A model generated the notes under the pieces. That model was not told the origin of the DNA. It saw only the letters and a list, made by a program, of their open reading frames with translations, and ran no database searches. The translations under genes and the position numbers were made by a program. Shown here one piece after another: positions 8,316 to 15,211 of a DNA stretch of 19,517 nucleotides. Within the stretch, counting starts at the first letter, position 1. Every line of letters begins with the position of its first letter. This DNA comes from Veillonella sp. (GTDB lineage Bacteria; Bacillota_C; Negativicutes; Veillonellales; Veillonellaceae): positions 1 to 19,517 of the forward strand of contig JAGZGB010000027.1 in assembly GCA_018367495.1 (NCBI GenBank). Direction: 5' to 3'.

Positions 8316-9239
8316 TTACTTATGATGAGATTTAAAATATTCTAAAGTTTTTTGTAAGCCCTCATCTAATATTGTTGACGCTACAAAGCCAAAATCACGC
8401 TCTGCCTTTACATTACCTAAACGTGAATGCTTGATATCCCCTACTCGTTCATCTTCATAATGAACCATAAAATCAACACCACTAATAGATCTGAATCGTG
8501 TAATCAACTCATTTACAGATGTCCCTGTATTAGTTGAAACGTTATAAATACCTGTACAAGTACTATTTCCCATGGCTTTAATATTAGCTTCTACCACATC
8601 ATCTACGTAAATGAAGTCTCTCGTTTGTTCTCCATCACCATATACAGTTAACGGCTTACCTTCAACAATTAAACGATTGAAAATACTAATAACGCCACCT
8701 TCTCCACCATCACCTTGACGTGGTCCATATACATTGGCATATCTAAAGCATACCGTATTCAATCCAAAAGCCTCACGATAAATGCGTAGATAGCCTTCTG
8801 CTGTAAGCTTAGTCAAGCCATAGAAGGATGATGGCATGCCGCTTAGCTCTTCTGTCAAAGGTAATACTGCCAAATCCCCATAAACAGCAGCCGAAGAAGG
8901 CATTAAGAATTGTTCAACTTTTACCTGTCTACAAGCTTCAAGTACATTGATAAGTCCTAGTAAATTAACATCACAATCATAACCTGGATTCTCCATAGAG
9001 GACTGTACAATGGTTTGAGCAGCCTCATGGAACACTATAGAAGGCTTAAAATCTTCAAATACAGATAATAATTTTGGATCTCGTACATCCATCTCAATAA
9101 ATTGAGCAGCCTCATGTACAAAAGAACGCATACCTGTAGATAGATTATCTATAACGAGCACATCATGCCCCAATTCAATTAATCGATCAACGAGATGGGA
9201 CCCAATAAAACCGGCCCCCCCTGTAATACATATATTCAT
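8316..9239 (-). CDS. NAD-dependent nucleotide-sugar epimerase/dehydratase (GalE-like)
   Basis: This is a second extended short-chain dehydrogenase, acting on a UDP- or other NDP-sugar in the cytoplasm. The 307-residue protein has G-G-A-G-F-I-G-S-H at 7-15, D31 ending strand 2, S-S-A-A-V-Y-G at 115-121 and catalytic Y140-x-x-x-K144. It also has the R-Y-A-N-V-Y-G-P-R-Q segment typical of GalE-like, WbpP-like and RmlB-like enzymes. The catalytic residues align at the same numbers as in the galE product here, but the C-terminal half is clearly different. It starts after AGGAGG and follows the RNase H gene by 22 bases. A UDP-hexose or UDP-N-acetylhexosamine 4-epimerase is the most likely activity. 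Substrate cannot be fixed by reading alone, so I give no symbol. Confidence 0.9.
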   Translation of the reverse strand: MNICITGGAGFIGSHLVDRLIELGHDVLVIDNLSTGMRSFVHEAAQFIEMDVRDPKLLSVFEDFKPSIVFHEAAQTIVQSSMENPGYDCDVNLLGLINVLEACRQVKVEQFLMPSSAAVYGDLAVLPLTEELSGMPSSFYGLTKLTAEGYLRIYREAFGLNTVCFRYANVYGPRQGDGGEGGVISIFNRLIVEGKPLTVYGDGEQTRDFIYVDDVVEANIKAMGNSTCTGIYNVSTNTGTSVNELITRFRSISGVDFMVHYEDERVGDIKHSRLGNVKAERDFGFVASTILDEGLQKTLEYFKSHHK

Positions 9240-9261
9240 AACACCCTCCTTTCAGAGAAAA

Positions 9262-9981
9262 CTAAATTCCCGCTCCTTGTTTCGCTAGTCCATCAGCCAA
9301 TTCATTATATGTATCGCCCGTATGCGCAGCCACCTTGTAAAAGTATATGCGCACACGGTCTTTTATAGAGTCATAAAACGCAGCATACTGTTGAGTGAGT
9401 GTATTATTACGCTTCCACCGCTTAGTAGCCCACATCTCAATACCCATATAGTCATAATATAAGGAACATTCAGGAGTACCATGATCAACGGCATATTTCA
9501 TCACATACATAGCAGCTAATAGCTCGCCAGCTACATTCCAAAATGCCGTATATCGTTCATCATTAGATGGAAATGAAAAAGTCTCCTTAGTCCCATTCAA
9601 GAAGATGACACCACCAGCTCCAACGGTATTGGTACCTTTATTATAACTACCATCAATATAAGCAATGACATGGTTTGACTTAGTAAAGTCTGGTTTTACA
9701 ACACTTGATGATACCTTATTTTTAACTCTAGAACCTATAATTCTCGAATGTATAGGTTTAGACTGAACCTCATTTCGTAATTTAGGTTCGCTCCGTTTAG
9801 CACTCATAAAGTCACTCAAGGATAATCCAGAATCATCTACAAAAGCACGTGCTTCTGCTTCTGTAGGAAAAGACTTGTAGATAGCACCACCAAAGCCTTT
9901 AACCTGTTTTTCACAGTCAGCCCATGTAGTATATACTCCTGGTACACGGCCCTGACGAACTGCATAATACTTTTTTGCCAT
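9262..9981 (-). CDS. rnhA: Ribonuclease H type I with N-terminal viroplasmin (RNA/DNA hybrid-binding) domain
   Basis: It cleaves the RNA strand of RNA/DNA hybrids, for example R-loops and Okazaki primers. The 239-residue protein starts with a caulimovirus-viroplasmin/hybrid-binding domain (residues 3-48: K-Y-Y-A-V-R-x-G-R-x-P-G-V-Y, then G-F-G-G-A-x-Y-K-S-F). A polar linker (about 50-100) leads to the RNase H fold. The four metal-binding acids are in place: D110 (Y-I-D-G-S-Y), E153 (A-G-E-L-L-A), D177 (Y-Y-D-Y) and D230 (E-L-A-D-G). The segment A-A-H-T-G-D holds the flexible-loop histidine. I start it at the ATG at 9981, just after AGAGG; an in-frame GTG six bases upstream is part of that site. 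It follows ybaK by nine bases. Confidence 0.94.
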   Translation of the reverse strand: MAKKYYAVRQGRVPGVYTTWADCEKQVKGFGGAIYKSFPTEAEARAFVDDSGLSLSDFMSAKRSEPKLRNEVQSKPIHSRIIGSRVKNKVSSSVVKPDFTKSNHVIAYIDGSYNKGTNTVGAGGVIFLNGTKETFSFPSNDERYTAFWNVAGELLAAMYVMKYAVDHGTPECSLYYDYMGIEMWATKRWKRNNTLTQQYAAFYDSIKDRVRIYFYKVAAHTGDTYNELADGLAKQGAGI

Positions 9982-9990
9982 ATGCACCTC

Positions 9991-10482
9991 TTAATGATCC
10001 ATTGTAAGTACAACAAACTCAGCCTGTACAACAGATAATAAATCCTTAGGCTTTACCTTCATCTGCATACCTCGTAGACCAGCACTTACATATACAAAGT
10101 CTTGCGGCTCCATAGTAACGTCAAAATAGGTAGGAAATGATTTTTTCATCCCCACTGGAGAACATCCTCCCCGTAAATATCCTGTAATACCAAGCAAGTC
10201 CTTAACATGAACAAGTTCTACAGACTTATTATGACTAACACGAGCCGCCTGTTTCATATCTAGCTCTTCAGCTACAGGAATACAGAATACTACAAATCCT
10301 GTTTTATCGCCTTTACCAACTAATGTTTTAAAAACTTGTTTTTCATCGAGTCCTAATGCTTCCACAACATGAAGTCCAGCGGAACGCTCCTCAGACCATT
10401 CATACTCGCTAATGCTATAAGGCACCTTATGGGTATCTAAAATACGTAGCGCATTTGTTTTCTTATGTTTTTCTTTACTCAT
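9991..10482 (-). CDS. ybaK: Cys-tRNA(Pro)/Cys-tRNA(Cys) deacylase YbaK/EbsC
   Basis: YbaK hydrolyses cysteine mischarged on tRNA-Pro by prolyl-tRNA synthetase, acting in trans in the cytoplasm. The 163-residue protein shows the family landmarks: K-T-N-A-x-R-x-L near the N-terminus, the V-F-K-T-L-V segment with the essential lysine at K52, G-F-V-V-F-C-I-P-V as the central strand, and the strongly conserved G-G-C-S-P-V-G-M-K-K at 105-114. Length matches the family. The ATG is preceded by AAGGTGG. It heads a four-gene cluster (ybaK, RNase H, sugar epimerase, DUF1294) with short gaps, a mixture with no shared pathway. Confidence 0.95.
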   Translation of the reverse strand: MSKEKHKKTNALRILDTHKVPYSISEYEWSEERSAGLHVVEALGLDEKQVFKTLVGKGDKTGFVVFCIPVAEELDMKQAARVSHNKSVELVHVKDLLGITGYLRGGCSPVGMKKSFPTYFDVTMEPQDFVYVSAGLRGMQMKVKPKDLLSVVQAEFVVLTMDH

Positions 10483-10497
10483 TATATACCACCTTAT

Positions 10498-10526
10498 ATA
10501 TTAGCGTAACAAATAAACCTTATCAA
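10498..10526 (-). promoter_or_regulatory. Putative promoter of the ybaK operon
   Basis: TTGATA (10526-10521) and TAATAT (10503-10498) are separated by 17 bases on the minus strand, a close match to the sigma-A consensus. Transcription would begin near 10491, only about nine bases from the ATG and inside the ribosome-binding site. Either the mRNA is nearly leaderless, or this AT-rich 83-base gap has a different true start. Confidence 0.5.
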
Positions 10527-10565
10527 TATATAATATATATCTATAGATACGCATAAATTTTATTA

Positions 10566-11564
10566 CTATTTATTAACAATTTTACTTATATTCTTTAATT
10601 CAATGCGCAAGGTTCCATCATCATTCGTTTTAATTTCGATAAAGTCACGATTTTTCATATACTCTACAGGAAATGAAATTTCAATACCGGTATCAGTTTT
10701 AATCTTATGGTGTTCCCCGACCTTTGTAGCAAATTCACGGTTTACAGGTAAAGGCCGCATCATATCTGCCTCTTGCAGCTCTTTCTTAGCCGCCTCTTGT
10801 TGAATTGGATTAGATTTAAATACCTCTTCCACAATACGAACAGGATCCACCGTATCAGATACTTCAGCATTCTTAGCAATCATTGACTTAGCTGTCGTCA
10901 TTTCAACAACACCATCTGACTCGTGAGCTTGCGCCACTTTATCTACAATGGCTTTTACCTTTCTCACTGTATCTCTGGAAGATTGATTAGTGCCTAATTG
11001 TAATACCTTATCTGCTAAGATATAGGATACTTCACCATCAAATTCTCCTTTAGGTTCAAAAATTCGAACACTAAAATCATGCAAATTAATAGATGCAAAG
11101 GCTCTCAATTTCTGAGAAGGCATTGGCAATACAGCCTTATGTGAAACAAGTTCTGTTGCTAAACTGCCATCATCTTCACTAAATAGCTGATGGGTAAAAG
11201 CATCATGAGCTTGGCACAAGAGAATACAGATATAAGATGCATCCGTAACAGCTTCACTGATAATCGTATCGATAACAACAGAGTCCGTCGCTTGTTTCAT
11301 ATAGGTAAACAGGCTTTCACCTAAATTCTTAGATAAATCTATAAACTTGAGGTCTCCATTTTTATAATCAACTAGTTGTTTACCAAATGGACTTGCATCA
11401 TGCAAGGTACCTGTTCTAGCACCGGGATCTTTGAACGCCTTAGCTACATGATTGGCAATATAATCTTGTATAGCTTGATCTCCAACCTTTAATTCATGTT
11501 CAGAGTATACGGCTAAAGAGGACGTAAAGTCGAAAATCTCTAGTGCCGCCTTGTTAATCTGCAT
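10566..11564 (-). CDS. 37-kDa nucleoid-associated protein (YejK/NdpA family)
   Basis: This is a bacterial nucleoid-associated protein of the NA37 family, whose E. coli member YejK/NdpA co-purifies with the chromosome and has been linked to topoisomerases. The 332-residue length is almost identical to YejK (335). The pattern fits: an N-terminal half with S-E-x-E-L and H-x-A-K-A-F-K-D-P-x-A-R-T-G-T, a middle segment I-L-L-C-Q-A, and a C-terminal beta region (F-P-V-E-Y-M-K-N-R-D-F-I-E-I) ending in I-S-K-I-V-N-K. Its ATG follows AAGGAGG four bases away. It begins 27 bases after the ligase gene with no terminator in between, so it probably shares the BirA-box promoter, at least in part. The family call is firm; its cellular role in this lineage is unknown. 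Confidence 0.85.
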   Translation of the reverse strand: MQINKAALEIFDFTSSLAVYSEHELKVGDQAIQDYIANHVAKAFKDPGARTGTLHDASPFGKQLVDYKNGDLKFIDLSKNLGESLFTYMKQATDSVVIDTIISEAVTDASYICILLCQAHDAFTHQLFSEDDGSLATELVSHKAVLPMPSQKLRAFASINLHDFSVRIFEPKGEFDGEVSYILADKVLQLGTNQSSRDTVRKVKAIVDKVAQAHESDGVVEMTTAKSMIAKNAEVSDTVDPVRIVEEVFKSNPIQQEAAKKELQEADMMRPLPVNREFATKVGEHHKIKTDTGIEISFPVEYMKNRDFIEIKTNDDGTLRIELKNISKIVNK

Positions 11565-11591
11565 GACGCCTCCTTATAATAGCAAAAACGA

Positions 11592-12887
11592 TTACCCTTT
11601 ATTATACCACTCTTTTAGTTTTCGTTTATCAACTTTTGAGCATTCTGTAAGAGGTAACATAGGAATTTCCAGAACTGCTTTTGGCCATTCAACTGAAGGT
11701 CTTTCGTGATGAATAAGTTCTATGATTTTACTTAATTCAGCATTATCCTCTAATACCATATAAGCAACAAAGTCTTCCCCGCGTATATCATCATTAATAT
11801 TAACAACAGCTACTTCAGAAATTCCATGCAGGGATTGTAAATACTGTTCCATTTCGGAAATAGAGATTTTATATCCCCCTTTATTGATTACCTCCCCTTC
11901 ACGACCAGTAAACATCAGGTATCCCTCTGAATCAATATAACCACAATCATTAACCGTATATGTGTCCGAAACACCTTCAATATGATACTTCGTAGTTACA
12001 TATATTACCCCATCATGCTCTTTAATTCGGACCGTTGGGAACGGTCTTCCCACTGTACCTTCTCTGTCTAACCACTCTTTACCTGTGCAATATGTTATAT
12101 AGTTAAGCTCAGATGCACCATAGTACAGAATAAACTCCATATTAGGACATATCTGTTGTAACTGCTCCATTAAATGACGATCAAGTACTTGTGAGCCAGC
12201 AATAATATAGTTAATGAAAGGTAATTTACATTTACAATGCCGTACTAGCAGTCTAAGTTTTGTAGGAAGAGCATATATGTGATCTACTTTATATCTTTCT
12301 AGCAGTTTAATCCAGCGAGTTGGACGCAAGGAACTCGTAGTAACAATAGTTCCTCCTGCCCATAAAACAGAGATAACCATATTACTAACACCAGTAAAAC
12401 TAAAACTACCTTGTAAAAAGACTTTTGTATCTTCGTTGATACGAAAGATATTATTTTGAATATCAAAAAACTCTCGCCAAGATTCTTCTTTTCGCCACAA
12501 GGGCTTAGGTCGTCCTGTAGTACCTGATGTAAGCACACCAAAATCAGATAATGGTGGAACTCCTTCAGATGCTATAACGAGACTTAATTTCTCTATATAG
12601 TCTATATCCATCTCATTATGGCACACCATAGGAATGTAACCTCTATACAATGCACCTAACCAATATACAAGTTGTTCTAAAAAGGATTGACTCTGAATTA
12701 AAAGAACTTGATTTTTTACTGATTCTTTAGTTTTGGCAACATTTACTATACGACTAATATGATTTATATCTATCGATAGAACAGCATCATATAAATCATC
12801 ATATGTATACTTTTTATCATCTACAATTAAAGCAACCTTATGGGGATCTAATTCTTTATATTGTTGTAATCGTTCAATAATTGTCAT
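11592..12887 (-). CDS. yhfT: AMP-forming acyl-CoA ligase of the ANL superfamily (YhfT-like)
   Basis: ANL enzymes activate a carboxylate with ATP to an acyl-adenylate, then usually transfer it to CoA. The 431-residue protein is shorter than typical fatty-acyl-CoA ligases, but the core motifs are present. These are the P-loop L-T-S-G-T-T-G-R-P-K-P (119-129), Y-G-A-S-E (256-260), N-D-x-G-Y-I-D (313-319), the hinge G-R-E-G-E-V-I-N-K-G-G-Y-K-I-S (328-342) and the C-terminal catalytic lysine K418 in T-E-C-S-K-V-D. The usual Gly-Lys there is Ser-Lys. The gene starts one base after the thiolase stop with no separate ribosome-binding site, so it must be translationally coupled. The order BioY, thiolase, ligase recalls Bacillus yhfU-yhfS-yhfT, a BirA-controlled group. 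The substrate is unknown; a short dicarboxylate such as glutarate or pimelate is a reasonable guess. Confidence 0.85.
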   Translation of the reverse strand: MTIIERLQQYKELDPHKVALIVDDKKYTYDDLYDAVLSIDINHISRIVNVAKTKESVKNQVLLIQSQSFLEQLVYWLGALYRGYIPMVCHNEMDIDYIEKLSLVIASEGVPPLSDFGVLTSGTTGRPKPLWRKEESWREFFDIQNNIFRINEDTKVFLQGSFSFTGVSNMVISVLWAGGTIVTTSSLRPTRWIKLLERYKVDHIYALPTKLRLLVRHCKCKLPFINYIIAGSQVLDRHLMEQLQQICPNMEFILYYGASELNYITYCTGKEWLDREGTVGRPFPTVRIKEHDGVIYVTTKYHIEGVSDTYTVNDCGYIDSEGYLMFTGREGEVINKGGYKISISEMEQYLQSLHGISEVAVVNINDDIRGEDFVAYMVLEDNAELSKIIELIHHERPSVEWPKAVLEIPMLPLTECSKVDKRKLKEWYNKG

Positions 12888-12888
12888 T

Positions 12889-13995
12889 TTACATTCGTTC
12901 CATAATTAAAGCAGTCCCTGTACCGCCTGCACCAGCAATGGCACACAATCCATATCTTCCGTTACAAGATTCTAAAGCAGCCATACAATGAAGTACTAAT
13001 ATAGCACCGGAACAACCATAAGGATGTCCATATGCCAAGGCACCACCAAGCATATTATATTTTTCTATATCGTTAGGATACGCCTTCTTAAAGAGTACAT
13101 CAATAACAGCAAAAGCTTCATTCCATTCCACCACGTCAATGTCATCCATAGTTAAACTAGTACGTTGTAAAATAGCAGCTGTACTCTCTAAAGCGCCTTC
13201 TGGACTAAACTGAGGATTACCTGCCCAAGGCATGACACTATGAATTTTAAAAGGTCCTATTTCATTAGATACATATACAAAAGCACCACCATCATGAGTT
13301 AAACAAGCATTACCTGCATTTGTAATAGAATCAGATCCTAGTAAAGGCTTCATTCTCGCCAAAAGTTTCTCGTTCATTTTAGGTCGAATACATTCATCTA
13401 CGCATTTCTTTCCATCTATAGTAAAAGACATTATATAAGATTGTAAAATTTTATTATCTAAAGCTTTAGCAGCTCTTTGATGACTTCCAATAATATAGGG
13501 ATATAACTCTTCCTTAGATACATTATGCTTATGGATTGTTCGTTCTGCTCCTTCTAACATAGCTAAAGGAGACCGATCTTGAGGAGTAAATTGAGCTACC
13601 TTATATAAACCATCTCGATCATCTCCAGTTGCATAGATTCGATCTGGTTGTAATGAAGAGCTTTCAATGCCACCAGCAATAGCTGAATTCATCACTCCTG
13701 ACGCAATATGTGTATAGGCCATCTCAATACTCATCAATGCTGATGCGCATTGCATATCAATTGTAATAGCAGGCGTTGATACTGATAAACTAGACATTAA
13801 GCTCATCAAACGTCCAATATTTCCACCTGTACCTACAGCATTACCACAAAAGACACCATCTACAGATGCAATGTCATACCGTGCTATCAACTCATTAATC
13901 AATTGAGCCCCGAATATCTCAGGTCGAATATTTCTATATTGTCCATTTAATACGCCTATAGGGGTTCTAAGCCCACCATGAATATATACTGACAT
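12889..13995 (-). CDS. yhfS: Thiolase-family acyl-CoA acetyltransferase (YhfS-like)
   Basis: Thiolases condense or cleave acyl-CoA and acetyl-CoA. The 368-residue protein has the nucleophilic cysteine C83 in M-Q-C-A-S-A, N-E-A-F at 292-295 and the histidine H324 in G-H-P-Y-G-C-S-G. The second active-site cysteine of biosynthetic thiolases, normally four residues after R-Y-G-L, appears to be alanine (A354), with a cysteine three residues earlier (C351). The protein may therefore be divergent in mechanism or mainly act in one direction. I choose the ATG at 13995, which has AGGAG five bases upstream. An in-frame ATG at 14052 would add 19 residues encoded by the terminator hairpin. It is followed directly by the ligase gene. 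Confidence 0.88.
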   Translation of the reverse strand: MSVYIHGGLRTPIGVLNGQYRNIRPEIFGAQLINELIARYDIASVDGVFCGNAVGTGGNIGRLMSLMSSLSVSTPAITIDMQCASALMSIEMAYTHIASGVMNSAIAGGIESSSLQPDRIYATGDDRDGLYKVAQFTPQDRSPLAMLEGAERTIHKHNVSKEELYPYIIGSHQRAAKALDNKILQSYIMSFTIDGKKCVDECIRPKMNEKLLARMKPLLGSDSITNAGNACLTHDGGAFVYVSNEIGPFKIHSVMPWAGNPQFSPEGALESTAAILQRTSLTMDDIDVVEWNEAFAVIDVLFKKAYPNDIEKYNMLGGALAYGHPYGCSGAILVLHCMAALESCNGRYGLCAIAGAGGTGTALIMERM

Positions 13996-14017
13996 ATTAA
14001 CTCCTATACCCAAATGT

Positions 14018-14049
14018 AAAAAAGAGGCATCCCAAGGAATGCCTCTTTT
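14018..14049 (-). terminator. Intrinsic terminator between bioY and the thiolase gene
   Basis: AAAAGAGGCAT (14020-14030) pairs with ATGCCTCTTTT (14039-14049) around an eight-base loop, giving a perfect 11-bp stem. On the minus strand it runs into a six-T tract. It begins 12 bases past the bioY stop and ends about 20 bases before the thiolase ATG, which leaves no room for a full promoter in between. Expression of the thiolase and ligase therefore depends on read-through or on antitermination. Confidence 0.85.
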
Positions 14050-14061
14050 CATTATTCCATT

Positions 14062-14574
14062 CTAAATTTTAATTTTAGTTGCTAACCAAGAAGCAACGAG
14101 ACATTTTACGATATCCCCAGGAATAAATGGGAACATAACTACAGGCAACGCCGCCCAAAGTTCTGTTTTAGTAACAATCATAAAGCCTACCACACCAAAT
14201 AGGTATACTACAGGAATTGTAATTACAAGAGAGCGCCATGCATAAGAGAAAAAGCTCTTTTTAGGCCCTTTAAATACACTTAATAAAGTATATGCTATTG
14301 GCCAAGAGAAAATAAATCCCCCTGTAGGTCCCAATAATTTACCAAGACCAGCTGTACCCCCAACAAATACAGGTAGACCAACGGCTCCTAGCAGAACATA
14401 CACGACAAATACTATAAAAGCATCCTTTGGTTGCAATAATAAGCCTGTTAATGTCGCCACCAAAGTCAATGCGGTTACCATTGCTGGACTAAATGGCAAT
14501 GGGAAAGAAATATATGCTGAAATACATAATAAGGCTGTTAATAAAGCCATTTTTGTTAAACGTCTTGCTTCCAT
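14062..14574 (-). CDS. bioY: Biotin transporter BioY (ECF substrate-binding subunit)
   Basis: BioY is the membrane S-component that binds biotin; it works with the EcfAA'T energy-coupling module or alone. The 170-residue protein is almost wholly hydrophobic with about six helices. It carries the family signature G-A-V-G-L-P-V-F-x-G-G-x-A-G at 63-76 followed by L-x-G-P-T-G-G-F-I at 80-88. The conserved P-G-D-x-x-K of the last helix lies near the C-terminus (F-I-P-G-D-I-V-K). The ATG follows GAGG, eight bases after the stop of the MaoC-like gene, so both belong to one transcript under the BirA-like operator. No EcfA or EcfT gene is in the window. The call is firm. Confidence 0.96.
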   Translation of the reverse strand: MEARRLTKMALLTALLCISAYISFPLPFSPAMVTALTLVATLTGLLLQPKDAFIVFVVYVLLGAVGLPVFVGGTAGLGKLLGPTGGFIFSWPIAYTLLSVFKGPKKSFFSYAWRSLVITIPVVYLFGVVGFMIVTKTELWAALPVVMFPFIPGDIVKCLVASWLATKIKI

Positions 14575-14582
14575 AATTACCT

Positions 14583-15149
14583 CTAACTAATACATCTTTG
14601 TTTTAAAGACGACAAATCTTCATTCTCACCAAAAAAAGTAGCGGAAAATGCCAATGTATCACCTACATAACCATCTACTTGATTATCTTCAGAATTTTCC
14701 ACCAAAGTTACTCTATCATCTGCAATAACAGGTGAATGAAAATAAATAGCCATCTGCTGCGCAGATTTACTAATGTTCCAATAATTCCATAAATTTTCTA
14801 AAATCATACAACCTGGTACTACATAAGGCGACTCTCGATGAATTTCATTGGTATCATCTATATCGTTTACAAATCGTATGATATCATCCCGAGAGAAAGA
14901 TATACTTCGATCATTTTCCTCTTCATGAATTGTAGAACGAATTTGAAATTTTCTCGGTACCGGTCGTAAATCAACTATTAAAAAACCTGATTTATCTAAG
15001 ATACCAATTGTAGTTGTTTTAGCGATTTGATACAGAATACCACTGATAGATTGATCACTACCCGAAGTATCATAATGCATATGCTTAATAACACTATGTC
15101 CTGGTAGACCAAAATCATTATTACATAATGTTTTAAAGAGCGACCTCAT
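14583..15149 (-). CDS. MaoC-like hot-dog dehydratase/hydratase, probable
   Basis: The 188-residue protein looks like a hot-dog fold enoyl-CoA hydratase or hydroxyacyl thioester dehydratase. Residues 84-115 match the MaoC hallmark: F-S-R-D-D-I-I-R-F, then D-D-T-N-E-I-H, then V-V-P-G-C-M-I. D99, N101 and H104 keep the Asp-x4-His spacing of the catalytic pair in PhaJ-type (R)-specific hydratases. The later Y-F-H-S-P-V-I-A-D-D-R-V and L-A-F-S-A-T-F segments fit the final strands. The N-terminal 75 residues have no motif I recognise and could be a degenerate second hot-dog half. It is the first gene of the bioY operon, eight bases ahead of bioY, with AAAGGA ten bases before the ATG. It is not part of the Bacillus yhfUTS set. 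No substrate is known; the family call is by eye. Confidence 0.65.
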   Translation of the reverse strand: MRSLFKTLCNNDFGLPGHSVIKHMHYDTSGSDQSISGILYQIAKTTTIGILDKSGFLIVDLRPVPRKFQIRSTIHEEENDRSISFSRDDIIRFVNDIDDTNEIHRESPYVVPGCMILENLWNYWNISKSAQQMAIYFHSPVIADDRVTLVENSEDNQVDGYVGDTLAFSATFFGENEDLSSLKQRCIS

Positions 15150-15182
15150 ATAATCACAGTCCTTTATTTATTCAATAAATTG

Positions 15183-15211
15183 ATTATAATCAACATCATC
15201 TCATTCGTCAA
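15183..15211 (-). promoter_or_regulatory. Sigma-A promoter of the biotin-linked operon
   Basis: On the minus strand TTGACG (15211-15206) and a perfect TATAAT (15188-15183) are separated by exactly 17 bases. Start would be near 15176, giving a leader of about 26 bases before the MaoC-like gene. The -35 box overlaps one arm of the BirA-like operator. The -10 box sits inside the 14-bp palindrome TTGATTATAATCAA at 15180-15193. Confidence 0.85.

Noticed and set aside
9837..10031. 64-codon minus-strand frame overlapping the ybaK end and RNase H start
   Set aside because: It overlaps two well-supported genes and has no family features.
10537..10560. TATCTATAGATA palindrome after the nucleoid-protein gene as a terminator
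   Set aside because: It is a short, purely weak stem with no T tract.
12299..12541. 80-codon minus-strand frame inside the ligase gene
   Set aside because: It is an out-of-frame shadow; the ligase frame carries all the ANL motifs without interruption.
13996..14052. 19-residue N-terminal extension of the thiolase
   Set aside because: The extension is encoded by the terminator hairpin, and the internal ATG at 13995 has a clear AGGAG site; kept only as a possible antitermination device.
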